7,561 nt of DNA from CAYNRQ01 sp964399875 (GCA_964399875.1 CAYNRQ010000055.1:1-7561); one strand, 5' to 3'. Counted from the first letter of the stretch, positions 1 to 5,612 are shown. Notes: a model not told the origin generated them from the letters alone. Translations and numbers: made by a program.

Positions 1-55
1 AGCGATTGCCTTGTTTGGAACCACCGGTCAGAGACCGGCGGAATTCTTATTTAAA
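1..55 (+). repeat. Left copy (C1) of dispersed 55-base repeat, truncated by window edge
   Basis: These bases match 7287-7341 at 53 of 55 positions in the same orientation; the differences are C39 versus T7325 and T48 versus G7334. Similarity stops sharply after TTTAAA on the right. On the left the copy is cut by the window edge, so the full element probably continues upstream. It contains a 9-bp inverted repeat (21-29 with 33-41, loop AGA). C39 breaks one pair (A23 opposite C39) that is intact in the 7287 copy. The 3' part overlaps the end of the oxidoreductase gene on the other strand. Confidence 0.85.
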
Positions 56-1032
56 GTCCTGAATAAAAATTTTTCTGTTACATAGTTAATTCCTGCCTTT
101 TCAAAGATTCTTCTTATCATCATATTTCTCTTGTTTTTGTTTTGTATCTCTTTGAACTTTTCTTTATACATATCAGGATTATTTTTGATTATGGAAAACG
201 CACAGAACTGACCTGATGCTATTGCATTTAAAATTCCAAAACCAGCCAAGGGTTCATTTGTGGAAGCAGCATCTCCTATAAAATAGATTTCCTGATTTCC
301 TTTTTTTATGTAAGGAACGGGGTTTTTCACTAACTTCTCAAAACCACTGTGCGGACTAGAGAAGGATTTTATATCGAATTGTTCTTTTGCTGTTTTTTTG
401 AACATCTCAAGCCTTTCAGGAAGATTTGTGGGGTCAGGAAGACAAACAGCAACGGTTGCCTCTTTTTTTGAATGAGGTAAAATATAGGAATAACCATGCC
501 CTGATATCTTTTTATCAAACATAATGAATGATATATCTGTATCAAAATTACCCTTGGCTATGCAGATTATAGCTCCCCCTATCCTGTTTGCTTTGTTTAC
601 TTCGAATCTTTCACATATAACACTCCTGTAACCATCAGCTGCTACTATTGTTTCTCCCTCTATGTCATTAAGCCCGAATCTTTTTTTTGTTATCCTGCCC
701 CCAAGTTCCTTATACATCTCCAAGAGCTGGTTGTCCACACTATCTTTGTGGTTCCCGCGGATATAGAGATCTATTTCGGTGTGAAATTCTTTTTTTGTTT
801 TTCCAAAAGAAACAATGAATCTGCTGGTGGTTAGTACAGGCTGGAGCCCAAAACGGCCTTCTCTTGCTTTTAAGGGTGAAAACACATGATCCATATCAAG
901 TGGAATGCCCTGGCATTCACACCCCTTCCTGTAGAAAGCAGGGTGTCCTATAACTTCATGGTCTATTCCATTTTTTATCAACTCAATACAGCACACAAGG
1001 CCTGAAACACCACAACCAAATATCCTTATCAT
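28..1032 (-). CDS. FAD-dependent oxidoreductase, geranylgeranyl-reductase-like
   Basis: Encodes 334 residues. The N-terminus starts directly with a Rossmann strand and dinucleotide-binding motif (MIRIFGCGVSGL, GxGxxG at residues 6-11). An AADGYRS motif follows (about 131-137), and the second FAD motif IGDAAS is at about 252-257, followed by NEPLAGFGI. This order is typical of the geranylgeranyl reductase/FAD monooxygenase superfamily, whose archaeal members often saturate isoprenoid lipid chains. At 334 residues it is shorter than the roughly 390-400 of the lipid reductases, so the substrate is uncertain. Cysteines at 38 and 40 (GCECQG) stand out. I chose Met at 1032 because a TATA-like stretch at 1045-1058 lies about 23 bases upstream; an ATG at 1041 would add MIS. 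The last eight codons and stop lie inside the 1-55 repeat, so the natural C-terminus may have been replaced. Confidence 0.85.
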   Translation of the reverse strand: MIRIFGCGVSGLVCCIELIKNGIDHEVIGHPAFYRKGCECQGIPLDMDHVFSPLKAREGRFGLQPVLTTSRFIVSFGKTKKEFHTEIDLYIRGNHKDSVDNQLLEMYKELGGRITKKRFGLNDIEGETIVAADGYRSVICERFEVNKANRIGGAIICIAKGNFDTDISFIMFDKKISGHGYSYILPHSKKEATVAVCLPDPTNLPERLEMFKKTAKEQFDIKSFSSPHSGFEKLVKNPVPYIKKGNQEIYFIGDAASTNEPLAGFGILNAIASGQFCAFSIIKNNPDMYKEKFKEIQNKNKRNMMIRRIFEKAGINYVTEKFLFRTLNKNSAGL

Positions 1033-1044
1033 GCTTATCATTTC

Positions 1045-1058
1045 TAATTAAAATAAAA
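1045..1058 (-). promoter_or_regulatory. TATA-like element for the oxidoreductase
   Basis: On the minus strand the gap between the two minus-strand genes reads TTTTATTTTAATTA here, about 23 bases before the ATG at 1032, which fits a leaderless archaeal promoter. Just upstream on the same strand is a short G-run/C-run (1062-1074) that could form a small hairpin followed by this T-rich stretch, so the segment might also end transcripts of the nuclease gene. Confidence 0.4.
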
Positions 1059-1083
1059 GCTGGGGGTGCCCTCCATGTTTAAA

Positions 1084-1569
1084 TTAGAATAAAACTTTAA
1101 ATTCTTGAGATTGTTGAATCATATAACTCTCAATATCAAGCAAAAAACCATTCAGCTTGGAAATAGGAACAATCCAAACATCTTTTTCCTTGATTATATC
1201 CTCTTCAAACCATGTTATAATCAAGGGAAAGACCTCTGGTGGTTTCACTTGGTCTAGGAATCTTATCTTTCCCAGCTCACTTGCCCTTTTACTCTGCTTT
1301 TCTGCAGCTACCCGAAGCTGGCTTTTCTTTCCGGGCCTTATACCCCAGTGCTTGCAGTCAATAGCCAGGACCTTGTTTTCCCTTGCTGCAAGGATGTCTA
1401 TCTCATGCCTGCTTTTGGTTTTGAATCTGAAGTTCTTCTTGGTGGTCCAGCCATTCTCCTCCAGTATCTTGGAACATATATCCTCAAATCCTCTCCAGTC
1501 CATTCCATCAAGAATATCCTCTATAGCTGTTCCTTTCAGAATAAGCTCTTCCATGTCTTTAAGCTCCAT
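1084..1569 (-). CDS. Mrr/RecB-like PD-(D/E)XK nuclease (restriction endonuclease-like)
   Basis: Encodes 161 residues. The nuclease core is readable: MDWRGFEDICSKILEENGW (about 23-41), with Glu29 as the first acidic residue, HEIDILAA with Asp58, then AIDCKHW giving the D-x-K pair Asp71/Lys73, and a KQ pair at 91-92. This is the type IV restriction (Mrr) and Holliday-resolvase-like fold, which cuts DNA using divalent metal. All catalytic positions are present, so it is probably active. No methyltransferase or specificity subunit is adjacent, which argues against an ordinary type I or II system; a solitary modification-dependent or repair nuclease is more likely. The gene lies 51 bases upstream of the oxidoreductase on the same strand and diverges from htpX. 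Met6 (1554) is an alternative start. Confidence 0.8.
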   Translation of the reverse strand: MELKDMEELILKGTAIEDILDGMDWRGFEDICSKILEENGWTTKKNFRFKTKSRHEIDILAARENKVLAIDCKHWGIRPGKKSQLRVAAEKQSKRASELGKIRFLDQVKPPEVFPLIITWFEEDIIKEKDVWIVPISKLNGFLLDIESYMIQQSQEFKVLF

Positions 1570-1572
1570 AAA

Positions 1573-1600
1573 TTATATATAGATATATTATTTTAATTCA
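1573..1600. promoter_or_regulatory. Divergent promoter between nuclease and htpX
   Basis: The intergenic segment is almost pure A/T. On the plus strand TTATATAT (1573-1580) is a good TATA box; transcription would start near 1603 and leave a leader of about 25 bases to the htpX ATG at 1629. On the minus strand an A/T-rich stretch centred near 1594 is about 25 bases upstream of the nuclease ATG at 1569. The two promoters overlap, so initiation in the two directions may compete. Confidence 0.5.
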
Positions 1601-1612
1601 TAATGATTAATT

Positions 1613-1616
1613 GGAG
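1613..1616 (+). promoter_or_regulatory. Probable Shine-Dalgarno GGAG for htpX
   Basis: GGAG sits 12 bases upstream of ATG 1629. It lies inside the alternative TTG-initiated reading (TTG at 1611), so if it is used for ribosome binding the TTG cannot be the start. Spacing is slightly long. Confidence 0.4.
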
Positions 1617-1628
1617 AATATAGATAGC

Positions 1629-2447
1629 ATGTTTAATACAGCTATTCTGCTGGGTACGCTTGCAGCCATCCTTCTGGTTATAGGATGGCTGATTGCTGGA
1701 GTTATTGGGATGACAATAGCACTGTTTATAGCCATAGCAATCAACATTATATCCTACTGGTATTCAGACAAGTTTGTTTTAAAGATGTACAGGGCAAAAC
1801 CCCTGCATAATGAGCATATTCAGTCCATGGTTGAAAAGCTTGCGCATGAAGCCAAGATTCCTAAGCCAAAGCTATATTCAATCCCATCTGATGTGCCCAA
1901 TGCCTTCGCAACAGGAAGGAACCCTGAACATTCTGCTATTGCTGTAACACAGGGTTTGCTGCATTTGGATAAAGAAGAAATAGAAGGTGTTCTTTCACAT
2001 GAGATAGGCCACATAAAAAACAGGGATATACTGGTTCAGACACTGGCAGCAACCATTGCAGGTGCAATTGCGTATGTAGCACAGATAGGTTATTGGTCCA
2101 TGTTTATGGGAAGGGGCAGAAGGGATGAAGGAAATGTGCTGATGCTGATACTGATGGTAATATTCGCTCCCCTGGCCGCTCTGCTTATCAGGATGGCCAT
2201 ATCAAGGTCAAGGGAATACAAAGCAGACAGGACAGGTGCGCTACTTACTAAGAACCCGCGCGGCCTTTCAAGTGCCCTGAGAAGAATATCGCAGATAGCA
2301 AGGCACCATCCAATTAAGGGTTCAAGTGCCACATCGCATATGTGGATAGTGAATCCATTTCACAAGGACTGGTTTACCGGGCTCTTTAGCACACACCCTC
2401 CTATTGAAAAGAGAATAGAAAGGCTGGAGGAATTAAAAGCTAATTAA
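1629..2447 (+). CDS. htpX: HtpX-type membrane zinc metalloprotease (M48)
   Basis: Encodes 272 residues, normal for HtpX, which degrades misfolded membrane proteins with the active site on the cytoplasmic side. Two hydrophobic segments open the protein (about residues 5-22 and 26-43), followed by the family motif SYWYSDKFVLKMY. NAFATGRNP is at about 91-99. The zinc site is HEIGH (His124, Glu125, His128), with the third ligand in SREYKAD (Glu196). Two more membrane segments lie between about 137-155 and 171-189, and STHPP near 254-258 is the usual C-terminal motif. All catalytic residues are intact. A TTG at 1611 would add six residues (MENIDS); I prefer the ATG because of the GGAG at 1613 and the leader predicted from the TATA box. 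DUF116 begins 8 bases after the stop. Confidence 0.93.
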   Translation: MFNTAILLGTLAAILLVIGWLIAGVIGMTIALFIAIAINIISYWYSDKFVLKMYRAKPLHNEHIQSMVEKLAHEAKIPKPKLYSIPSDVPNAFATGRNPEHSAIAVTQGLLHLDKEEIEGVLSHEIGHIKNRDILVQTLAATIAGAIAYVAQIGYWSMFMGRGRRDEGNVLMLILMVIFAPLAALLIRMAISRSREYKADRTGALLTKNPRGLSSALRRISQIARHHPIKGSSATSHMWIVNPFHKDWFTGLFSTHPPIEKRIERLEELKAN

Positions 2448-2455
2448 GGGGTTGG

Positions 2456-3010
2456 ATGAAAAGAACTATTCAGAAATTAATAGGTCTTGGTGTTGATTTG
2501 AGCACAAAAAAAGCACTAAAGGCTGCACTAAAAATTCTTGGCATAAAGCCAGAGAACGTTGATAAGCTCTACATAGAGCTGAAAAACAATATCCATAAAA
2601 AGGGTTTTGACCTTGTTCCTCCAAAGGATAAAATTGTTTTTCTTCCCCAGTGTTTAAGGAACTCAAAAAAATGCAAGGCAAAGTTAACCAAGTACGGTTA
2701 TGTTTGCGTAGAGTGCGGGGCCTGCAAGGTATTTAAAATAAAAAACAAGGCTGAGAAGCTCGGGTACAGGGTGTTCATAGTGCCTGGTGGTTCCATGGTA
2801 TTGAATATAATAAAAAAAGAAAAGCCAAAGGCTGTTTTGGGTGTTGCCTGCATTAATGAGATTGTCACTGCTTTAGAAGAGATTAAAATCCCTACCTATG
2901 GAGTGGAATTATTAAGGGATGGTTGTGTGGATACTGACGTTGACCTTAATGAAGTCTATAATCTCTTATATTACAAGAATCCAGATAAAAAGAATGCAGA
3001 CAAAGGGTGA
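2456..3010 (+). CDS. DUF116 family cysteine-rich protein
   Basis: Encodes 184 residues. Matches the DUF116 pattern as I know it: FLPQCLRNSKKC (Cys66, Cys73), YVCVECGAC (Cys84, 87, 90), a GYRVFIVPGGS strand-loop, AVLGVACINEI (Cys132) and DGCVDTDVD (Cys157). The CxxCxxC cluster plus further conserved cysteines suggests bound metal, either iron-sulfur or zinc. The biochemical role of DUF116 is not established. The first 50 residues are lysine-rich and helical, probably a separate lead-in. No membrane segment is seen. It is co-directional with htpX (8-base gap) and followed after one base by the Trm112-like gene, so it is almost certainly co-transcribed. A purine-rich AAGGGG (2446-2451) overlapping the htpX stop may be its ribosome site. 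Confidence 0.85.
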   Translation: MKRTIQKLIGLGVDLSTKKALKAALKILGIKPENVDKLYIELKNNIHKKGFDLVPPKDKIVFLPQCLRNSKKCKAKLTKYGYVCVECGACKVFKIKNKAEKLGYRVFIVPGGSMVLNIIKKEKPKAVLGVACINEIVTALEEIKIPTYGVELLRDGCVDTDVDLNEVYNLLYYKNPDKKNADKG

Positions 3011-3011
3011 T
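3006..3011 (+). promoter_or_regulatory. Shine-Dalgarno GGTGAT deciding the Trm112-like start
   Basis: GGTGAT complements the archaeal 16S 3' end and abuts ATG 3012, which is optimal register for the full AGGAGGTGAT consensus. It overlaps the DUF116 stop (TGA 3008-3010), as expected for translational coupling. It argues for the start at 3012 rather than an in-frame ATG at 2919 inside DUF116. Confidence 0.7.
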
Positions 3012-3212
3012 ATGAACAAAGAGCTCTTGAGCATAATGGCCTGCCCCAAATGCAGGGGGAGACTGGAATTAAAGGATATGTTCTTACTTTGTGAGAAATG
3101 TAGATTGGCCTTTCCCATTCTGAACAAGGAAATACCCGACATGCTGATAAAGAATGCATGGGATATCGAAAAGGCCAAAAGGAATGGATTTAAGCACAAG
3201 CTGAGACTCTAA
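3012..3212 (+). CDS. Trm112-like zinc-binding protein (UPF0434/YcaR family)
   Basis: Encodes 66 residues with one zinc ribbon: MACPKCRGRLEL (Cys11, Cys14) and LLCEKCRLAFPIL (Cys27, Cys30), then the family signature AFPILNKEIPDML. Trm112 proteins are small partners that stabilise and activate S-adenosylmethionine methyltransferases acting on tRNA, rRNA and release factors; in archaea they form complexes with several such enzymes. Here the partner is not adjacent. It starts one base after DUF116 with an overlapping ribosome site, so the two are translationally coupled. The C-terminal tail (AWDIEKAKRNGFKHKLRL) is basic. Confidence in the family is high; the specific partner cannot be read from the window. 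Confidence 0.85.
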   Translation: MNKELLSIMACPKCRGRLELKDMFLLCEKCRLAFPILNKEIPDMLIKNAWDIEKAKRNGFKHKLRL

Positions 3213-3321
3213 TATTGATTATACCTCAGCACACATGTGTTTGTTTTCCCTCTCCAAGATCGCAAGCTAAAACAACATAATGTGCTTCGGTTAATAATTA
3301 TTCATGATTCAGAAAAAATAA
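3213..3321. other. Gene-free stretch after the htpX operon
   Basis: First part of a 943-base region with no intact protein gene. It holds stop-rich A/T-rich sequence with a modest T-rich patch (3238-3247) that could end transcription of the htpX operon. I see no hairpin with a T-run and no start codon that opens a convincing frame. Confidence 0.5.
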
Positions 3322-3592
3322 CATGATCCTGAGAAAACTGAGATTCTTGGTCTTTTATGCGCTGAAGGATCTTATTGGGGATATGACAAATGTGAAAATA
3401 ATTCATATTTCAGAAGTCATAAAACAATAGATATTGATTTTAATAATAATGATATCTTCATGTTGAATAAATTCATGAAACCTTCAGAAAGAGTTTATTG
3501 TTATAAAAGAGAAGTACAAGTGTTAAGAAATCAAGAAAATAGTAATTGATGATATATTAAAACATATCTCAATTCAAAATAAAGGCCCGTGA
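3322..3592 (+). pseudogene. Frameshifted remnant, LAGLIDADG homing-endonuclease-like
   Basis: The frame 3322-3549 lacks a start codon (TAA precedes it at 3319) and reads EKTEILGLLCAEGSYWGY, then DIDFNNNDIFMLNKFM and YCYKREVQV, before TGA at 3547. The opening resembles the G-x-x-x-A-E-G variant of the LAGLIDADG helix, and the D-F-x-N-N-D segment fits the strand that follows in such enzymes. Near 3521-3527 the sense appears to continue in the next frame as EIKKIVIDDILKHISIQNK (3527-3586), ending at TGA 3590. Missing start, a frameshift and a short length (about 90 residues over both frames) point to decay of a larger gene. The family call is by motif memory only and moderate. It lies just upstream of the structured RNA region. 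Confidence 0.45.
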
Positions 3593-3651
3593 TGAAGTGG
3601 AGTAAAAGATTAATATATCAACCCTTAATAGATAAAAAGCAGAGTTATAAG

Positions 3652-3660
3652 TTATAAATA
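3652..3660 (+). promoter_or_regulatory. TATA box for the long structured RNA
   Basis: TTATAAATA is preceded by a second TTATAA at 3645-3650. Archaeal spacing (about 26 bases) predicts a transcript start near 3682, exactly where composition changes from A/T-rich to hairpin-rich sequence. Confidence 0.45.
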
Positions 3661-4081
3661 ACATTAAATCAAATAAATTTCAAATGCTGGGAACGGCGCT
3701 GCCGGGATTAAATAGAATTGATATTCTGTTTACCGAAGGCGGAACGGCTAAAAGCTGACTGCGTATGCAGTCTGTCCAGCCAGCGCGCCAGACTTGAGAC
3801 CAGATATTAAGATCCGCGGGCTTCGGCCACGGAAATGATTACTTGGCTTGACTCTGATAGCTGGCCTGCATGCTTGGACTGAAACTGGCAGGTGTGCCAG
3901 AAACGGCGGAGTATGAAGAGGGAAAGATATCTGGTGGGCAGAAAGTTTGACTGCTTGCATCAATCAATCCAGGCAGTCTGTCTGCATATGCCCGTGCAGG
4001 TTCAAAGAGTCTTTCTTTCCGTGCGAGCATGCAAAGAAACCATCGGGGAAGAAACTTGGAATTCCTGCTCCCGGCGTTCTG

Positions 4082-4089
4082 TTTTTTTT
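4082..4089 (+). terminator. Oligo-T run, possible terminator of the long RNA
   Basis: Eight consecutive T residues follow a G/C-rich segment (4069-4077) that can close the long RNA. Archaeal RNA polymerase terminates on such T-runs without a required hairpin. If used, the RNA ends near 4088 and the tail motif downstream is not part of it. Confidence 0.4.
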
Positions 4090-4108
4090 CAAACTGTAAG
4101 TGGTGCAG

Positions 4109-4135
4109 GGAACCGGTGAAATTCTGATTTTAAAT
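4109..4135 (+). repeat. Third, hairpin-less copy of the repeat tail
   Basis: GGAACC (4109-4114) followed by GGTGAAATTCTGATTTTAAA (4115-4134) matches 7303-7308 plus 7323-7341, with one substitution (A for G at 4119), one extra T, and the hairpin between the two blocks absent. Its TTTTAAATA also lies about 24 bases before ATG 4156 and may double as a TATA box for that gene. Confidence 0.5.
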
Positions 4136-4155
4136 AATTCCATCAAATATAATAT

Positions 4156-4518
4156 ATGGTCAAGAATAGTTTTTCAGAATTATCCGATAAAGAGGCCTTA
4201 AGGATTCTGAAAGAGGATGCAAAGGCTGTAAAGGGGTTAAAGGAAGAAAACAAGGATCTGAGGGAAAAGATAGAGGCCCTTCTTGTCAATAACAAGGAGT
4301 TTGCAAACCTTGTAAAACTTCTTGATACCAAGGTCGAGGAACTGGAAAATGAGACCAGAAAGAAGTATCGTTATTCTTATGAAGATGGGGGGTGGAAGGA
4401 TGATGAGGAATTCAAGAGGGGCAGGCTGGAGCTTAAGAATAAAAAAATAACACTTAATGATATAAACAGGCAGCTAAAGGACATTCTGTCCATCCTGGAG
4501 AAAAGGAAAAAGGAATGA
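4156..4518 (+). CDS. Small charged coiled-coil protein, unknown function
   Basis: Encodes 120 residues, rich in Lys and Glu. Heptad-like runs of Leu/Ile (about 10-70: ILKEDAKAVKGLKEENKDL, then KIEALLVNNKEFANLVKLL) and again at 90-118 indicate two helical coiled-coil segments. They are separated by an aromatic, glycine-containing stretch (KKYRYSYEDGGWKDDEEF, about 70-87), the only likely non-helical part. No cysteine motif, signal or membrane segment is seen. ATG at 4156 has no Shine-Dalgarno but a TATA-like stretch about 24 bases upstream, so it is probably leaderless. It precedes another coiled-coil gene on the same strand, which has its own promoter. I do not recognise the family; a structural or adaptor role is inference. 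Confidence 0.7.
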   Translation: MVKNSFSELSDKEALRILKEDAKAVKGLKEENKDLREKIEALLVNNKEFANLVKLLDTKVEELENETRKKYRYSYEDGGWKDDEEFKRGRLELKNKKITLNDINRQLKDILSILEKRKKE

Positions 4519-4520
4519 AA

Positions 4521-4532
4521 TTTTATATATAA
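4521..4532 (+). promoter_or_regulatory. TATA box for the basic coiled-coil gene
   Basis: TTTTATATATAA is centred about 26 bases before ATG 4552 and begins just after the stop of the preceding gene (4518). This is textbook spacing for a leaderless archaeal transcript, and no ribosome site is present before 4552. Confidence 0.65.
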
Positions 4533-4551
4533 ACTCAGATAATATTTTAAC

Positions 4552-5058
4552 ATGGCCAAAAGAAAAGTGCGAAAAACCAAAAGGAAGGCAAAAAGAAAGA
4601 ATGTTAGAAGGCCTAGCAAAAGAGGGGCGGTCAGAAAAAGGATCACGCCAAGAGAGATAAAGAGCGATTTGCAGGGAATTGTCACCACACTGTCTGCAGA
4701 TGTTGCCAAGGCCATTGATCTTAAGGAAGAAAGGAAAAGGCTGTCTGTTCAGGTAAGAAAACTGAGAATGGAAGAATCCCATCTAATGGATCTTGTCTCT
4801 GATCTGAGATCAACAAAAAACAAACTGCAAGAAGAACTAAAAAGAAAGGCAGAAGAGGAAAGGGATCTCCAGTCAAAGATAAGCGAACTAAAGGAAGACA
4901 AGGCTTCACTGGAGTCTGATAGACTGGTTCTGGAGGAACAAGTAAAAAACCTGAATATAGAAAAAGAAGAGATGAACAAATCCCTGGAAAAGACCAATGA
5001 CATTCTGATAAAACTAAAGCATCACATAAAGGATTTTGATAATGAAATAAGGTCCTAG
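4552..5058 (+). CDS. Coiled-coil protein with highly basic N-terminal tail
   Basis: Encodes 168 residues in two parts. Residues 1-34 are mostly Lys/Arg (MAKRKVRKTKRKAKRKNVRR and onward), like a nucleic-acid-binding tail. Residues about 55-160 are an almost unbroken coiled coil with Leu/Ile/Val at heptad positions and dense Glu/Lys (LQEELKRKAEEERDLQSKI, LEEQVKNLNIEKEEMNKSL). No catalytic motif, cysteine or membrane segment is seen. The tail suggests binding to DNA or ribosomal RNA and the rod suggests dimerisation, both inferred. It follows the other coiled-coil gene by 33 bases but has a strong promoter of its own. Its TAG stop overlaps the stop of the convergent tsaC-like gene within a CTAG. 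Family not recognised; it is low-complexity, so homology searches will give many spurious hits. Confidence 0.75.
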   Translation: MAKRKVRKTKRKAKRKNVRRPSKRGAVRKRITPREIKSDLQGIVTTLSADVAKAIDLKEERKRLSVQVRKLRMEESHLMDLVSDLRSTKNKLQEELKRKAEEERDLQSKISELKEDKASLESDRLVLEEQVKNLNIEKEEMNKSLEKTNDILIKLKHHIKDFDNEIRS

Positions 5059-5612
5059 TTTCTTATAATCTTGGGTTCTTTTCCTGTTAGATCAAAAATA
5101 GTTGATGGTGGATTATCCAATACACCTGCATCTATTACCACATCAACCCTGTTTTTTATTTCTTCCGCGATATCACTTAATTGTTTGATCGGTTCCTGAC
5201 CAGATATGTTTGCGCTTGTCGTTACAAATGGGACACCAGCTTCTTGGATAACCTTTGTGAACGGGTGGTTAGGTATTCGGATGCCTAGTGTATCTAATAG
5301 ACTTGCCTGCCTTAGGATTGGCCTTTTCTTCTTAAAGATAAGAGTATAGGGCCCTGGGAGCTTGTCAAGGTATTCTGGATGGTTTATCACCATGTTTTCC
5401 TTTATCCAGCTTATGGAAGGGGCAATAACAGAAAACGGATGCTGTGTTCCTTTTATGGCTCTTATCTTGAAAACAGAACCAGTGATCTCTGCATTGCATC
5501 CAAGACCATATATGGTGTCTGTGGGGTAGATAAAAACAGCGCCCCTTTTTATCAGTGAGATAATGGTTCCCTTCAGATCTCTGATAGCCTTTATCTGTTC
5601 TATAACCTTCAT
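5055..5612 (-). CDS. TsaC/Sua5/YrdC threonylcarbamoyl-AMP synthase, short form
   Basis: Encodes 185 residues, the length of bacterial TsaC; the extra C-terminal domain of archaeal and eukaryotic Sua5 (about 340 residues) is missing. Family enzymes make threonylcarbamoyl-AMP from threonine, bicarbonate and ATP for the t6A modification of ANN-decoding tRNAs. Visible motifs are YPTDTIYGLGCNA (29-41), a modified IRAIKGTQHPFSVIAPS (50-66) where the usual K-x-R is altered, LPGPYTLIF (85-93), LGIRIPNH (109-116), FVTTSANISG (129-138) and STIFDL (170-175). The altered K-x-R leaves a small chance of a YciO-like paralogue with a different role. ATG 5612 is preceded by AGGA. The gene diverges from the M24 peptidase (34-base gap) and converges on the basic coiled-coil gene, sharing a CTAG stop overlap. 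Confidence 0.87.
   Translation of the reverse strand: MKVIEQIKAIRDLKGTIISLIKRGAVFIYPTDTIYGLGCNAEITGSVFKIRAIKGTQHPFSVIAPSISWIKENMVINHPEYLDKLPGPYTLIFKKKRPILRQASLLDTLGIRIPNHPFTKVIQEAGVPFVTTSANISGQEPIKQLSDIAEEIKNRVDVVIDAGVLDNPPSTIFDLTGKEPKIIRN

Larger units (their letters stand above)
3682..4135 (+). ncRNA. Candidate structured RNA, about 400-450 bases, class not recognised
   Basis: No protein frame here looks real, yet the sequence is GC-richer than its surroundings and full of hairpins. They are CGGC/GCCG (3694-3704), AGAAT/ATTCT with a tetraloop (3714-3727), GACTGC/GCAGTC with loop GTAT (3757-3772), and a stem capped by C(UUCG)G (TCCG 3813-3816 with CGGA 3830-3833; GGC 3819-3821 with GCC 3826-3828). 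Further along are CTGGC+CTGC with GCAG+GCCAG (3861-3900) and a 9-bp stem 3949-3957/3970-3978 with a G-U pair. GCCGGGA (3701-3707) can also pair with TCCCGGC (4069-4075), linking 5' and 3' parts. The UUCG loop and the G-U pair favour the plus strand. I find no archaeal RNase P or SRP core motifs. The 3' end is either the T-run at 4082-4089 or the shared tail at 4109-4135. Confidence 0.55.

Noticed and set aside
1157..1596. Plus-strand open frames opposite the nuclease
   Set aside because: The minus-strand frame carries the complete nuclease motif set; the plus frames are its shadows.
2919..3011. Longer start (ATG 2919) for the Trm112-like gene
   Set aside because: It would lie inside DUF116 and add 31 residues unlike the family, while GGTGAT directly before ATG 3012 gives a normal 66-residue protein.
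3589..3595. GTGATGA as box C of a C/D small RNA
   Set aside because: No CTGA box D at the right distance and no terminal stem; it falls at the end of the pseudogene remnant.
3999..4006. GGTTCAAA resembling a tRNA T-loop
   Set aside because: No matching acceptor, anticodon or D arms can be placed around it.
3682..4135. RNase P RNA or SRP RNA
   Set aside because: The conserved RNase P core (GGAAAGTCC-like and ACAGAA-like blocks at opposite ends) and the SRP helix 8 motif were not found; a divergent form cannot be excluded without a covariance search.
3748..4146. Several open frames of 60-75 codons on both strands
   Set aside because: They overlap each other and the hairpin-rich region, have odd composition (Cys, Ser, Arg, His rich), and lack ribosome sites; best explained as chance frames in an RNA gene.
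5055..5058. Overlapping stops in CTAG as a regulatory feature
   Set aside because: Convergent genes sharing a few bases are common in compact genomes; nothing suggests more than compaction. The same holds for the 11-base overlap at 6308-6318.
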